64,000 nucleotides of DNA from the NCBI RefSeq assembly GCF_003860345.1, contig NZ_CP034179.1, positions 1 to 64,000 of the forward strand, given 5' to 3'. A model generated the notes under the pieces. The model was not told the origin of the DNA and made no database searches. It saw nothing but the letters and a program-made list of their open reading frames with translations. This DNA is from Caenibius tardaugens NBRC 16725. GTDB lineage: Bacteria > Pseudomonadota > Alphaproteobacteria > Sphingomonadales > Sphingomonadaceae. Positions 10,133 through 22,199 of this stretch are shown here, one piece after another (the stretch's first letter is position 1; each line of letters begins with the position of its first letter). A program made the position numbers and the translations under genes.

Positions 10133-10642
10133 TCAGGGATGGGGCAAATCGGCCCCGGCCCTCGATCCCACCAGCCCGTCCCTGTGCAACGCGATCCCTG
10201 TCAGCAGACTGTCCGCGATCATGCGCGCGCGTTCCCCGACCAGTCGCACCGCCTCCTCACTCGCCCCTTCGGCGCGCAATGTGCTGTAAAACAGGTCGAG
10301 CCAGTGGGCGAAATGCTGCCGATCGAGACCGGATATGGCGACATGTTTGGGCATGGGATTGCCGGAATATTCGGCGCTGCTGAACAGGATGGAACGCCAG
10401 AACCGCTTCATCTGCCCCAGATGCCCATCCCAGTCGGTAACTTTGGCCGAAAAAATCGGCCCCAACAGCTCATCCGCCCTGATCCGGGCATAGAAGCTGT
10501 CTACCAAACGCGAAACGAACGCATCATCCACGCCCAGCGCCTGCGCGCGGGCGCGCCGGTCTGCCCGGGCACGCAGGGCGAAGGCATGATGGTCTTCATG
10601 CGTTTCTCCGCGCGGACTGGAAGGGTTATCCCTGTCGGGCAT
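10133..10642 (-). CDS. Group III truncated haemoglobin (first full unit)
   Basis: A small haem protein of the 2-on-2 globin fold, expected to bind O2 or NO in the cytosol. The globin part begins near residue 37 (VDDAFVSRLVDSFYARI) and shows the group III pattern: LLGPIFSAKV, W71 and H74 in the WDGHLGQM stretch, FWRSIL, proximal His100 in PMPKHVAISGL, and FAHWLDLF. A 35-residue basic and His-containing N-terminal extension makes the protein (169 aa) longer than most of the group; a start further inside cannot be excluded. It lies downstream of sdhA on the same strand, behind a terminator-like hairpin. Confidence 0.8.
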   Translation of the reverse strand: MPDRDNPSSPRGETHEDHHAFALRARADRRARAQALGVDDAFVSRLVDSFYARIRADELLGPIFSAKVTDWDGHLGQMKRFWRSILFSSAEYSGNPMPKHVAISGLDRQHFAHWLDLFYSTLRAEGASEEAVRLVGERARMIADSLLTGIALHRDGLVGSRAGADLPHP

Positions 10643-10667
10643 GGGAAACGATCCCCCGGGATAAGCG

Positions 10668-10698
10668 AAAAGGCGCGCCGGGCTCTCCAGCGCGCCTT
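10668..10698 (-). terminator. Rho-independent terminator after the chimeric rsmB'-sdhA' gene
   Basis: The same AAGGCGCGC/GCGCGCCTT hairpin with a short T-run as at 20326-20356, here just past the stop of the fusion gene. Confidence 0.65.
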
Positions 10699-10704
10699 CC
10701 GATA

Positions 10705-12636
10705 TCAATATACGCGGGCCTTGGGCTTGATGTACTGAACATCGTCGGTCAGCGTGAATTCGTGGACCGGACGGTAATCGAGCTTCACCTCGCCGCCCTT
10801 GCCGCCCCATCCGTTGAACCAGCCAACGGTGTGCTTCATCCAGTTGGCATCGTCACGGTTCGGGAAATCCTCGTGCGCATGGGCGCCGCGGCTTTCCTTG
10901 CGGGCGTAGGCGCCGCTCATCGTGACGCTGGCCTGCGAGATCAGGTTATCGAGTTCCAGCGTTTCGATCAGGTCCGAATTCCAGATCAGCGAACGGTCAG
11001 ACACGTGAATGTCCTGCATGCGCTTGTAGGTATCGGCCAGCTTGGTCACGCCTTCGGCCATCAGTTCATCCGTGCGGAACACAGCGGCATGGGCCGACAT
11101 GGTACGCTGCATTTCGGTGCGGACTTCCGCGGTGGGAGAACCCCCCTTGGCATTGCGGAAGTGATCGAGGCGGCCCAGCGCCAGATCGGCCGAATCCTTG
11201 GGTAGACCGTTGTGGGCCGTGCCCGGCTTGATCAGTTCCTTCAGGCGATGGCCGGTCGCACGGCCGAACACCACGAGATCGATCAGGGAGTTCGATCCGA
11301 GACGGTTTGCACCGTGGACGGACACGCAGGCGGCTTCGCCCACAGCGAACAGACCCGGCACAACCGTTTCCGGGTTCCCATCGGCACCGATGGTGACGAC
11401 TTCGCCGTGATAGTTACAGGGGATACCGCCCATGTTGTAATGCACAGTCGGAACCACGGGCAAAGGCTGGCGGGCCAGATCCACGCCAGCGAAAATCTTG
11501 CCGCTTTCGGTAATGCCGGGCAGACGTTCTGCCAGCACCTTGGGATCGATATGATCGAGGTGAAGGTAGATATGGTCCTTGTGCGGGCCTACACCGCGAC
11601 CTTCGCGGATTTCCATCGCCATCGAACGCGACACAACGTCGCGGCTGGCGAGATCCTTGGCCGACGGCGCATAGCGTTCCATAAAACGCTCACCCTCGGA
11701 GTTGGTGAGATAACCACCTTCGCCGCGCGCGCCTTCGGTGATCAACACGCCCGCACCGTAAATCCCCGTAGGGTGGAACTGCACGAATTCCATGTCCTGC
11801 ATCGGCAGGCCCGCGCGCAGTACCATCCCGCCACCGTCGCCGGTGCAGGTGTGGGCCGAGGTCGCGGTGAAATAGCTGCGTCCGTATCCGCCAGTGGCGA
11901 GCACAACGGCGTGGCTGCGGAAACGGTGGATCGAACCATCGTCCATGCACATGGCGATCACGCCACGGCAGACCGGAACGCCATCAGGGCCGTTTTCCAT
12001 GATCAGGTCGATCGCGAAGTATTCGATGAAGAAGTCTGCATCGTACTTCAGCGACTGCTGATAAAGCGCGTGCAGCATGGCGTGGCCGGTACGGTCGGCG
12101 GCAGCACAAGTGCGCTGCACCGGCGGGCCTTCCCCCATATGTGGATAGCGCAAACCCAATCTGGCGTGCGTTGCCTCCCCGTTTTCGGGAAGTGAAGGCG
12201 TGGTGCCGCGAAGGCTGTTCACTCTGACATCAAGCGGCGCGCGATCGAGCAGGGTCGCAAGTTCGGCAGCATCCATGCCGGATGCCACAAGCCGCTTTTC
12301 CAGCCACGCTGGCGCGCTTCCGCCTTCCGCCACCGGTTCGCCATCGCGTACCGGTTCGGGGCCATGCCGCGATCCGTCAAACAACGAGGCAAGCGAAGGG
12401 TCGTCTGCCACCAGCCGCAGCATCGCCGCACGTCCTGTCGCCGGAACCGGCCCGCAGGCGCGGATCGCACGGAACAACAGCTCCCGCACCGCCCGCCGGT
12501 CTTTCGATCCGGCAAACCGCCGGGTCCGGAACCATTCGGTCACGATTCTGTCGGCAGGGGCGCGGCGTTCGCTGGCCGCATCGATGACCAGATCCAGTAC
12601 CTCGATAGCGGCCTGAACGCGTGCCGCAGGGGTCAT
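10705..12636 (-). CDS. Chimeric RsmB'-SdhA' open reading frame, 643 aa
   Basis: An uninterrupted frame made by the duplication. Residues 1-166 are the N-terminal NusB-like RNA-binding domain and linker of the 16S rRNA m5C967 methyltransferase RsmB ([45 protein letters not shown]). Residues 167-643 are succinate dehydrogenase flavoprotein from Met135 on. The fusion lacks the methyltransferase domain, the FAD-binding GxGxxG and the flavin-linking His of SdhA, so neither parent activity is expected. It keeps the rsmB start, overlapping the 79-aa gene as ATGA, and would be expressed with guaB. Whether a stable protein is made is unknown. Confidence 0.9.
12131..12150. other. Duplication junction 2 (rsmB/sdhA novel joint)
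   Basis: Identical to the joint near 2482. The sdhA-derived sequence ends at 12140 and rsmB-derived sequence starts at 12141. Recurrence of the same joint at a spacing of 9,658 bp defines the unit length. Confidence 0.9.
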
Positions 12637-12872
12637 TGTCCACGACCGATCAAGGCATCGTAATCAGCAGGCGACGGAGCTTCGACACAGAAATAGCGAT
12701 GCTGCGCCGCGACCTTGTCCGCCGCCCTGCCGAGCCCTGCCATGAAGGCCGCGCCTTGCGCCTCACAGGCTTCTCTGCTGGGCTGGAGCGATTGCGCCAC
12801 TTCCATGCTATCTGCCGGCGATGCGGGATTCCAGCCAACCAGAATCAGCAGATAAGGCAAAAACGCTTCCAT
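12633..12872 (-). CDS. Small exported protein of unknown function, 79 aa (second unit)
   Basis: Identical copy of the 79-aa gene at 2975-3214, with the same 6-nt spacing from guaB and 4-nt overlap with the rsmB start. Confidence 0.65.
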
Positions 12873-12878
12873 GCGGCG

Positions 12879-14407
<1,529 letters not shown>

Positions 14408-14473
14408 TAGCTGTGATTCACGCAGGCGCGCATTCCCCGTCGCGATCACACCTCCTGACCGGAGTAGACCCGC

Positions 14474-15229
14474 TTACTGCGCGGTCCAGCCCCCATCGAG
14501 CGAGAAGTTCGAACCGGTGATATTGCCCGCTTCCTCGCGGCACAAAAACACCGCCATCGCCCCCAGATCCTCGACCTGCGTAAACCGCTTGGTGGGTTGC
14601 CCCGCCAGCAGGACGTCGTTGATCACCTGTTCGCGTGTCAGATTGCGCGCTTTCATGGTGTCGGGAATCTGGTTTTCGACCAGTGGCGTCCAGACATAGC
14701 CGGGGCTGACGCAATTGGCTGTCACCCCGCTTTGCGCCAGTTCCAGCGCCACGGTCTTCGTCAGCCCGGCCAGACCATGCTTGGCCGCAACATAGGCGGA
14801 TTTGAACGGCGAGGCGGTGAGCGAATGGGCACTGGCGGTATTGATGATACGCCCCCACCCCTGCCCTTTCATATAAGGCACCGCCAGACGAATCGTATGG
14901 AACGCCGCACTGAGATTCAGCGCGATAATCTTGTCCCATTTCTCCACCGGGAAATCTTCTACCGGGGAAACGAACTGCATGCCCGCATTGTTGACGAGAA
15001 TGTCCACGTTGCCCGCAGCGGCCATCAGGGTTTCGGCCCCTTCAGGCTGAGTCAGATCCGCATCCACGTGCACAGCACCGATTTCCGCGCAGATTGCCGC
15101 GATCGCATCTTGATCACCGAAGCCCGTGATCACGGTTTCAGCATCTTCGGCCGCCAGCGCCCGGGCAATTGCAAGACCGATCCCGGATGTCGACCCGGTA
15201 ACCAATGCGCGTTTTCCCTTGAGAAACAT
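14474..15229 (-). CDS. D-3-hydroxybutyrate dehydrogenase (second unit)
   Basis: Identical copy of the SDR gene at 4816-5571, with the same AAGGAG ribosome binding site. Confidence 0.82.
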   Translation of the reverse strand: MFLKGKRALVTGSTSGIGLAIARALAAEDAETVITGFGDQDAIAAICAEIGAVHVDADLTQPEGAETLMAAAGNVDILVNNAGMQFVSPVEDFPVEKWDKIIALNLSAAFHTIRLAVPYMKGQGWGRIINTASAHSLTASPFKSAYVAAKHGLAGLTKTVALELAQSGVTANCVSPGYVWTPLVENQIPDTMKARNLTREQVINDVLLAGQPTKRFTQVEDLGAMAVFLCREEAGNITGSNFSLDGGWTAQ

Positions 15230-15326
15230 CCTCGACTCCTTGCATGTGGACAAACAAGGCATGCGCCAGAGTCACCGAAAAGGTCCAGTCCTTTTCGCAA
15301 GTGCAATATGATTGAGGGAGGCAGCG

Positions 15327-16205
15327 ATGCGGCTCAAGGATTTCAACCCCGGTAATATCCGCGTCGAAGACCAGCGCGGCATGGGCGGCGGTATGCGTTT
15401 CCCCGGTGGCGGTGGTGGCAAGCTGGGTTGCGGCTCCATCATCATCATCGCCATCGCGGCGCTCGTGTTCGGAGTCGATCCCGCACAGATGCTGGGCGGC
15501 CTCCAGCAGGTGCAGCAGCAGGGTGGTGAAGCCGCTGCCCCCGCCCAGGGCGGCAAGACGACGGAAGAAAGCTGCAACAGCGACCCGCTCAGCCGCGAAA
15601 GTTGCGCCGCGCTCGCTTCGCTCAACGCGACATGGGAACCCCTGTTCAAACAGGCTAACATCCCGTTCCAGCAACCCAAGCTGGTCTTCTATTCGCAAGC
15701 GGGCAGTTCAGGCTGCGGCGCAGCGCAAAGCGCGATGGGGCCCTTCTATTGCCCCAGCGACAGCGGAATCTATATCGACACCGATTTCTATCGGGAAATG
15801 GAACAGCGCCTTGGGGCGGGCGGCGATTTCGCACGGGCATACGTGATGGCGCATGAATATGGGCATCATATCCAGACCATGACCGGCATTGCCGATCAGG
15901 TCCGCCAGGCGCAGCAGCGCAACCCCAATGCCGCCAACCAGCTTCAGGTGCGCATGGAATTGCAGGCGGATTGCTATGCCGGGGTCTGGGCGGCCAAGAA
16001 CAAGGATCTGATTGAGCCCGGCGATATCGAGGAAGGCCTGAATGCGGCCCATCAGATCGGCGATGACACTTTGATGAGCAAATCGGGCCAGCGTCCAGTC
16101 GAAGCCGCCTTCACTCACGGCAGCAGCGCCCAGCGCAAGGAATGGCTCCAGCGCGGACTGCAGTCGGGCGACGAGGACAAGTGCGATACCTTTGCCGATC
16201 TCTGA
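15327..16205 (+). CDS. Neutral zinc metallopeptidase, YpfJ-like (second unit)
   Basis: Identical copy of the gene at 5669-6547, with the HEYGH motif intact. Confidence 0.85.
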   Translation: MRLKDFNPGNIRVEDQRGMGGGMRFPGGGGGKLGCGSIIIIAIAALVFGVDPAQMLGGLQQVQQQGGEAAAPAQGGKTTEESCNSDPLSRESCAALASLNATWEPLFKQANIPFQQPKLVFYSQAGSSGCGAAQSAMGPFYCPSDSGIYIDTDFYREMEQRLGAGGDFARAYVMAHEYGHHIQTMTGIADQVRQAQQRNPNAANQLQVRMELQADCYAGVWAAKNKDLIEPGDIEEGLNAAHQIGDDTLMSKSGQRPVEAAFTHGSSAQRKEWLQRGLQSGDEDKCDTFADL

Positions 16206-16227
16206 CAAGTCTTATACATTGTTTTGA

Positions 16228-17097
16228 ATGCGATTGATCCCCACCGTTCTGGGTGCCTGCGCGCTGGTGCAGGCATCCGCCATTCTCGCTCAGGAAGCGC
16301 AGCCATCCCCACTGGATAAGCCGGTAACGGATGATTCCGTATCTGCGGGGGATGTCGCGCTGACACCGCTCACCGATCTTAATCTGGCGCGGGACGAAAT
16401 CCCCGAACTGCTCGTGCAGGCCCGCGCCGCGCCTTACGATATGGCGGGGCTGGAGGGCTGCGGCGATATCGTCGCAGCGGTCGAAAAGCTCGACATTGTG
16501 CTGGGGGAAGATCTCGACACCGCCGATGTACAGCAACGAGACGTAAATGCCGGGCGCATAGCCCAATGGGCCGTCGGGCGGTTCATTCCGTTCCGCGGGC
16601 TGATCCGCGAAGTTTCCGGCGCGCGGGCGCACGAACGAAAATTGCGCGACGCAGTGATCGGCGGAATGATGCGGCGCGCTTACCTCAAGGGCCTCGGCCA
16701 TCAAAAAGGATGCGCCTACCCCGCACGCCCCGCACCGCCGGAAGATATCCAAGCCATCAAGACCGACCGGGTGGTGGCGCAACAGACCGCGATGGCGGAA
16801 GTCGCAACCGACAGGGTTGCCGCAGCCGAACAGAAAATCGCGGACAAGCGCGCGAACGAACAGTTTGAGGACGCGGCTGAACGCGCAGCGGATCAGCGCA
16901 AGGCGGAAGACAGACGCGCCGCACGCGAACGCCGCGAAGCGGAAAAGCGTGCAACGCAGGAACGAAAGGCTGCCGAGAAACGCGCCAAAGCGGTCGAAAA
17001 GCAAGCAACCCGGAAACAACAGGCCGATGCAAATGACGGGCCCCGATATGTATCGGAGCCCGTCGTGCAACCTGCAACCCGAATCAGGCGGCGTTAA
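16228..17097 (+). CDS. Secreted coiled-coil protein of unknown function (second unit)
   Basis: Identical copy of the gene at 6570-7439. Confidence 0.75.
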   Translation: MRLIPTVLGACALVQASAILAQEAQPSPLDKPVTDDSVSAGDVALTPLTDLNLARDEIPELLVQARAAPYDMAGLEGCGDIVAAVEKLDIVLGEDLDTADVQQRDVNAGRIAQWAVGRFIPFRGLIREVSGARAHERKLRDAVIGGMMRRAYLKGLGHQKGCAYPARPAPPEDIQAIKTDRVVAQQTAMAEVATDRVAAAEQKIADKRANEQFEDAAERAADQRKAEDRRAARERREAEKRATQERKAAEKRAKAVEKQATRKQQADANDGPRYVSEPVVQPATRIRRR

Positions 17098-18521
17098 GCC
17101 CCTGTGGACTGGGCCGGGATAGCGGGTTCTTCACTGCTGCGGCCGACGGCCGACCAGTTGACCCCGCGCGTTGCGTACATCACGCCAGCCAGCGCCACGA
17201 ACAGCAGGACCGCGCCGATCAACAGCGACCACGCCTCGAGGCTGAGCAGGACGTAGAGCAGCGCATAGAGACCCAACAGTAGCGCCCCGATAAAGCCTGC
17301 GCGGCGCCAGCTTCCCAGCACCGCAGCGCTGTAGGCTGTCAGCAGGCCGATGATCGCCGCACTGGCCAGTAGATAGGCTGCTGTAAATCCGATCACTTCG
17401 GCAAATGCCAGAAGCAGCACGAAGAACAGTACCAGCCCGGCCCCGGTCAGGAGATATTCGGCCGCGGAAACACGTGCGCCCGCAACGACATCGAACATCA
17501 GGAAGGCCAGGAAGGTGAAGCCGATAAACAGGAAACCGTACTTCACCGAACGGTCCACGCGGCTGTAAAGATCGACCGGTTCGACAAGACCGACCGTAAC
17601 AGCCAGCGATTGCCCGTTGATCGTTTCCGCCCGTTCCGCCGCCATGACGTTTACGGACGAATACGACCCGTTCAGATCATCGGTGATGACCGGCGGACCG
17701 AGGTCTTCATCAGCCACTGGCGCTTGTCCCAGCGCGAGCTTGTCGACCGTGTAGGAGGCCTTGAATCCCTTGTCCGAAATGCTGCGGCTTTCGGGCAGGA
17801 ACGCCCCGCTGAAGCTCGGGCTCGGCCAGGTCGATGCCACGTCCCACTTGGTCTGGCCGCCGCGCGGCACCATGCTCAACGAACGGCTGCCTCGCAGACT
17901 GAACGCATAATCGACATTGAGCGGTGCCTTCCCGTCCCAATTGAGAAACGCAAAGAAGCCCTGCCCGCTGGTGGCGCCCGGTCCACGGCCCGGTTCCACC
18001 GAGAGCGGTTGCCCGTTGGCCGTAAACCGGCCGCCTTTGGTCAGGCCGCGCGCATCCGAAACGCCCATGCGAAGTTCCGCGCGATCCCATTCGAGCCGCT
18101 CCGGCGTAACGCCGAACCGCGGGAGATCGGGCGGCAGGGCAAAGTTCGCCTTGCCCGCCACATTGGCTTCAAACAACACGCTGCGATAAATGGATTTGCG
18201 CCGTTCCTGCGGTTTCAAAGCGGTTGTTACGGTATTGGAAACCGGAGAAATATACAGCAACCGTTCCACCTCGATCGTGCGGCTGACCGTCTTTCCGGCA
18301 ACTTCCTCATTCTGAACCTGTGTGGTCTTGAACGGCACCACCACGACCGGCCCTGCAACGATCTGGGGGCTGCCCCAACCGGCGGTAATGCTGTCCTGCG
18401 CGATACGCGACTGGCCCTGCCGATCGCTGACCAGTGCATAGACGAATACCAGGGGAATGATCAGTGCCGCACCGATCAGAACAGCGAACAGAAGCTTTAT
18501 TCCGGGACTTCGCTCACGCAT
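17094..18521 (-). CDS. creD: CreD-family inner membrane protein (second unit)
   Basis: Identical copy of the gene at 7436-8863, with the same 4-nt convergent overlap. Confidence 0.88.
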   Translation of the reverse strand: MRERSPGIKLLFAVLIGAALIIPLVFVYALVSDRQGQSRIAQDSITAGWGSPQIVAGPVVVVPFKTTQVQNEEVAGKTVSRTIEVERLLYISPVSNTVTTALKPQERRKSIYRSVLFEANVAGKANFALPPDLPRFGVTPERLEWDRAELRMGVSDARGLTKGGRFTANGQPLSVEPGRGPGATSGQGFFAFLNWDGKAPLNVDYAFSLRGSRSLSMVPRGGQTKWDVASTWPSPSFSGAFLPESRSISDKGFKASYTVDKLALGQAPVADEDLGPPVITDDLNGSYSSVNVMAAERAETINGQSLAVTVGLVEPVDLYSRVDRSVKYGFLFIGFTFLAFLMFDVVAGARVSAAEYLLTGAGLVLFFVLLLAFAEVIGFTAAYLLASAAIIGLLTAYSAAVLGSWRRAGFIGALLLGLYALLYVLLSLEAWSLLIGAVLLFVALAGVMYATRGVNWSAVGRSSEEPAIPAQSTGA

Positions 18522-18632
18522 GATGCATCCTCTCCGTTGCGATGAACCGTTTTTTATGAGCGACGAATGAACGCTAGCTGACTCATCGGCAATGCCAGTT
18601 GCATCTGCGTTTCATCATGCTAGCTCTTGTCC

Positions 18633-19781
18633 ATGCGGCTCAAAGACTGTCACAACATCGACGATTTCCGGCTTCTCGCCAAGTCCCGACTGCCTTGGCC
18701 CGTCTTCGATTACATCGACGGCGCCGGTGACGATGAATTGACCCGCGCCCGTAACACCGCGGCTTATGCTTCCGCCGATCTGGTCCCCAATGTGCTGGCA
18801 GGCGTCGCCGATATCGATACCTCCTGCACGATCATGGGCCGCAAAAGCGCCCTTCCCCTTGTCCTCTCCCCCACAGCCTTGCAGCGGGTGTTCCATTGGG
18901 AAGGGGAACGGGCCGTCGCCCGGGCAGCGCACAAATTCGGGCTGTGGTGCGGCATTTCCAGTCTGGCGACAGTCAGCGTCGAAGAAATCGCCGCGATCAC
19001 CCAGGGCCCCAAGATGTTCCAGCTTTATGTCCACAAGGACAAGGGCCTGAATGCGTCCATGATTCAGCGGTGCAAGGATGCCCGGTTCGATGCGATCGCA
19101 CTGACTGTCGACACCATCGTCGGCGGCAAACGCGAACGGTGCCTGCGCAGCGGCTTCTCGAGCCCGCCAAGTTTCACGCCTTCGTCGTTCTTCTCCTATG
19201 CGATCAAACCGCGCTGGGCGCTGGATTACCTCCTGCGCGAAAAATTTCGCATGCCGATGCTGGAAACGCATTTTCAGGCGGATTCGCGCAAGGCCATGTC
19301 GATTGGCGATTATTTCACATCGATGCTCGATCAATCGATGGGCTGGGATACCGCAGCGCAGATCCGTCAGGAATGGGGCGGTACTTTCTGCCTCAAAGGG
19401 GTGATGAGCGCGGGCGATGCACGCCGGGCCGTGGAAATCGGTGCCGACGCGATCATGATATCCAATCACGGCGGTCGTCAATTGGACGGCAGCCGCGCCC
19501 CGTTCGACCAGTTGCGCGAAATCGTCGACGCGGTCGGCGGAAAAATCGAGATCATCTGCGATGGTGGTGTGAAGCGTGGCACGCACGTGCTGAAAAGCCT
19601 GTGCGCAGGGGCCACGGCCGCTTCGGGCGGACGCCTCTATCTCTATGCGCTGGCGGCGGCGGGTTATGCCGGGGTGGAACGCGCGGTGGCTATTCTTCAG
19701 GATGAAATTATCCGCGATATGAAGCTGATGGGCGTAACATCCGTCGATCAGTTGCAACCGGACATGCTGCGCTGGCGTTAA
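18633..19781 (+). CDS. lldD: FMN-dependent L-lactate dehydrogenase / alpha-hydroxy-acid oxidase (second unit)
   Basis: Identical copy of the gene at 8975-10123. Two intact genes and one 3' fragment are in the window. Confidence 0.88.
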   Translation: MRLKDCHNIDDFRLLAKSRLPWPVFDYIDGAGDDELTRARNTAAYASADLVPNVLAGVADIDTSCTIMGRKSALPLVLSPTALQRVFHWEGERAVARAAHKFGLWCGISSLATVSVEEIAAITQGPKMFQLYVHKDKGLNASMIQRCKDARFDAIALTVDTIVGGKRERCLRSGFSSPPSFTPSSFFSYAIKPRWALDYLLREKFRMPMLETHFQADSRKAMSIGDYFTSMLDQSMGWDTAAQIRQEWGGTFCLKGVMSAGDARRAVEIGADAIMISNHGGRQLDGSRAPFDQLREIVDAVGGKIEIICDGGVKRGTHVLKSLCAGATAASGGRLYLYALAAAGYAGVERAVAILQDEIIRDMKLMGVTSVDQLQPDMLRWR

Positions 19782-19790
19782 GCCCAACGC

Positions 19791-20300
19791 TCAGGGATGG
19801 GGCAAATCGGCCCCGGCCCTCGATCCCACCAGCCCGTCCCTGTGCAACGCGATCCCTGTCAGCAGACTGTCCGCGATCATGCGCGCGCGTTCCCCGACCA
19901 GTCGCACCGCCTCCTCACTCGCCCCTTCGGCGCGCAATGTGCTGTAAAACAGGTCGAGCCAGTGGGCGAAATGCTGCCGATCGAGACCGGATATGGCGAC
20001 ATGTTTGGGCATGGGATTGCCGGAATATTCGGCGCTGCTGAACAGGATGGAACGCCAGAACCGCTTCATCTGCCCCAGATGCCCATCCCAGTCGGTAACT
20101 TTGGCCGAAAAAATCGGCCCCAACAGCTCATCCGCCCTGATCCGGGCATAGAAGCTGTCTACCAAACGCGAAACGAACGCATCATCCACGCCCAGCGCCT
20201 GCGCGCGGGCGCGCCGGTCTGCCCGGGCACGCAGGGCGAAGGCATGATGGTCTTCATGCGTTTCTCCGCGCGGACTGGAAGGGTTATCCCTGTCGGGCAT
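19791..20300 (-). CDS. Group III truncated haemoglobin (second unit, native position)
   Basis: Identical copy of the gene at 10133-10642. Because the intact sdhCDA lies just upstream here, this shows the native order: sdhC-sdhD-sdhA, terminator, globin, all on the minus strand. Confidence 0.8.
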   Translation of the reverse strand: MPDRDNPSSPRGETHEDHHAFALRARADRRARAQALGVDDAFVSRLVDSFYARIRADELLGPIFSAKVTDWDGHLGQMKRFWRSILFSSAEYSGNPMPKHVAISGLDRQHFAHWLDLFYSTLRAEGASEEAVRLVGERARMIADSLLTGIALHRDGLVGSRAGADLPHP

Positions 20301-20325
20301 GGGAAACGATCCCCCGGGATAAGCG

Positions 20326-20356
20326 AAAAGGCGCGCCGGGCTCTCCAGCGCGCCTT
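20326..20356 (-). terminator. Rho-independent terminator after sdhA
   Basis: AAGGCGCGC at 20328-20336 pairs with GCGCGCCTT at 20348-20356, and the minus strand continues with TTTT. It begins 7 bp past the sdhA stop and separates the sdh operon from the globin gene. Confidence 0.7.
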
Positions 20357-20362
20357 CCGATA

Positions 20363-22198
20363 TCAATATACGCGGGCCTTGGGCTTGATGTACTGAACAT
20401 CGTCGGTCAGCGTGAATTCGTGGACCGGACGGTAATCGAGCTTCACCTCGCCGCCCTTGCCGCCCCATCCGTTGAACCAGCCAACGGTGTGCTTCATCCA
20501 GTTGGCATCGTCACGGTTCGGGAAATCCTCGTGCGCATGGGCGCCGCGGCTTTCCTTGCGGGCGTAGGCGCCGCTCATCGTGACGCTGGCCTGCGAGATC
20601 AGGTTATCGAGTTCCAGCGTTTCGATCAGGTCCGAATTCCAGATCAGCGAACGGTCAGACACGTGAATGTCCTGCATGCGCTTGTAGGTATCGGCCAGCT
20701 TGGTCACGCCTTCGGCCATCAGTTCATCCGTGCGGAACACAGCGGCATGGGCCGACATGGTACGCTGCATTTCGGTGCGGACTTCCGCGGTGGGAGAACC
20801 CCCCTTGGCATTGCGGAAGTGATCGAGGCGGCCCAGCGCCAGATCGGCCGAATCCTTGGGTAGACCGTTGTGGGCCGTGCCCGGCTTGATCAGTTCCTTC
20901 AGGCGATGGCCGGTCGCACGGCCGAACACCACGAGATCGATCAGGGAGTTCGATCCGAGACGGTTTGCACCGTGGACGGACACGCAGGCGGCTTCGCCCA
21001 CAGCGAACAGACCCGGCACAACCGTTTCCGGGTTCCCATCGGCACCGATGGTGACGACTTCGCCGTGATAGTTACAGGGGATACCGCCCATGTTGTAATG
21101 CACAGTCGGAACCACGGGCAAAGGCTGGCGGGCCAGATCCACGCCAGCGAAAATCTTGCCGCTTTCGGTAATGCCGGGCAGACGTTCTGCCAGCACCTTG
21201 GGATCGATATGATCGAGGTGAAGGTAGATATGGTCCTTGTGCGGGCCTACACCGCGACCTTCGCGGATTTCCATCGCCATCGAACGCGACACAACGTCGC
21301 GGCTGGCGAGATCCTTGGCCGACGGCGCATAGCGTTCCATAAAACGCTCACCCTCGGAGTTGGTGAGATAACCACCTTCGCCGCGCGCGCCTTCGGTGAT
21401 CAACACGCCCGCACCGTAAATCCCCGTAGGGTGGAACTGCACGAATTCCATGTCCTGCATCGGCAGGCCCGCGCGCAGTACCATCCCGCCACCGTCGCCG
21501 GTGCAGGTGTGGGCCGAGGTCGCGGTGAAATAGCTGCGTCCGTATCCGCCAGTGGCGAGCACAACGGCGTGGCTGCGGAAACGGTGGATCGAACCATCGT
21601 CCATGCACATGGCGATCACGCCACGGCAGACCGGAACGCCATCAGGGCCGTTTTCCATGATCAGGTCGATCGCGAAGTATTCGATGAAGAAGTCTGCATC
21701 GTACTTCAGCGACTGCTGATAAAGCGCGTGCAGCATGGCGTGGCCGGTACGGTCGGCGGCAGCACAAGTGCGCTGCACCGGCGGGCCTTCCCCCATATTC
21801 TGCATGTGACCGCCGAACGGGCGCTGGTAAATCGTGCCATCGGCGTTGCGGCTGAACGGCACACCGGCATGTTCAAGCTCGTAAACCGCCTGCGGCGCTT
21901 CGCGCACCATGTATTCGATCGCGTCCTGATCGCCCAGCCAGTCCGACCCCTTCACGGTGTCGTACATGTGCCAGGTCCAGTGGTCCGGCGAGTTGTTGCC
22001 GAGCGACGCGGCAATACCACCCTGCGCCGCCACGGTATGCGAACGGGTCGGGAACACCTTGGTGATGCAGGCGGTTTTCAGACCGGCTTCAGCCGAACCC
22101 ATCGTAGCGCGCAGACCAGAGCCGCCAGCGCCGACAACCACCGTATCATAGGTGTGATCGATAATCTTGTATGCGGCCTGAGTAGATGCGGAAGCCAT
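20363..22198 (-). CDS. sdhA: Succinate dehydrogenase flavoprotein subunit
   Basis: Catalytic subunit of respiratory complex II; oxidises succinate to fumarate on covalent FAD at the cytoplasmic face of the inner membrane. The 611-residue protein has the FAD-binding [10 protein letters not shown] at 21-30, the flavin-linked His54 in [10 protein letters not shown], the substrate region HPTGIYGAG...TEGARGEGG, and the C-terminal [19 protein letters not shown]. The start lies one base after the sdhD TAA, with GGAGG in the end of sdhD as ribosome binding site. This is the only intact copy in the window. Codons 135-611 are also present, fused to rsmB, in the repeat units. No sdhB follows: a terminator and a globin gene take that place. 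Confidence 0.97.
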   Translation of the reverse strand: MASASTQAAYKIIDHTYDTVVVGAGGSGLRATMGSAEAGLKTACITKVFPTRSHTVAAQGGIAASLGNNSPDHWTWHMYDTVKGSDWLGDQDAIEYMVREAPQAVYELEHAGVPFSRNADGTIYQRPFGGHMQNMGEGPPVQRTCAAADRTGHAMLHALYQQSLKYDADFFIEYFAIDLIMENGPDGVPVCRGVIAMCMDDGSIHRFRSHAVVLATGGYGRSYFTATSAHTCTGDGGGMVLRAGLPMQDMEFVQFHPTGIYGAGVLITEGARGEGGYLTNSEGERFMERYAPSAKDLASRDVVSRSMAMEIREGRGVGPHKDHIYLHLDHIDPKVLAERLPGITESGKIFAGVDLARQPLPVVPTVHYNMGGIPCNYHGEVVTIGADGNPETVVPGLFAVGEAACVSVHGANRLGSNSLIDLVVFGRATGHRLKELIKPGTAHNGLPKDSADLALGRLDHFRNAKGGSPTAEVRTEMQRTMSAHAAVFRTDELMAEGVTKLADTYKRMQDIHVSDRSLIWNSDLIETLELDNLISQASVTMSGAYARKESRGAHAHEDFPNRDDANWMKHTVGWFNGWGGKGGEVKLDYRPVHEFTLTDDVQYIKPKARVY

Positions 22199-22199
22199 G

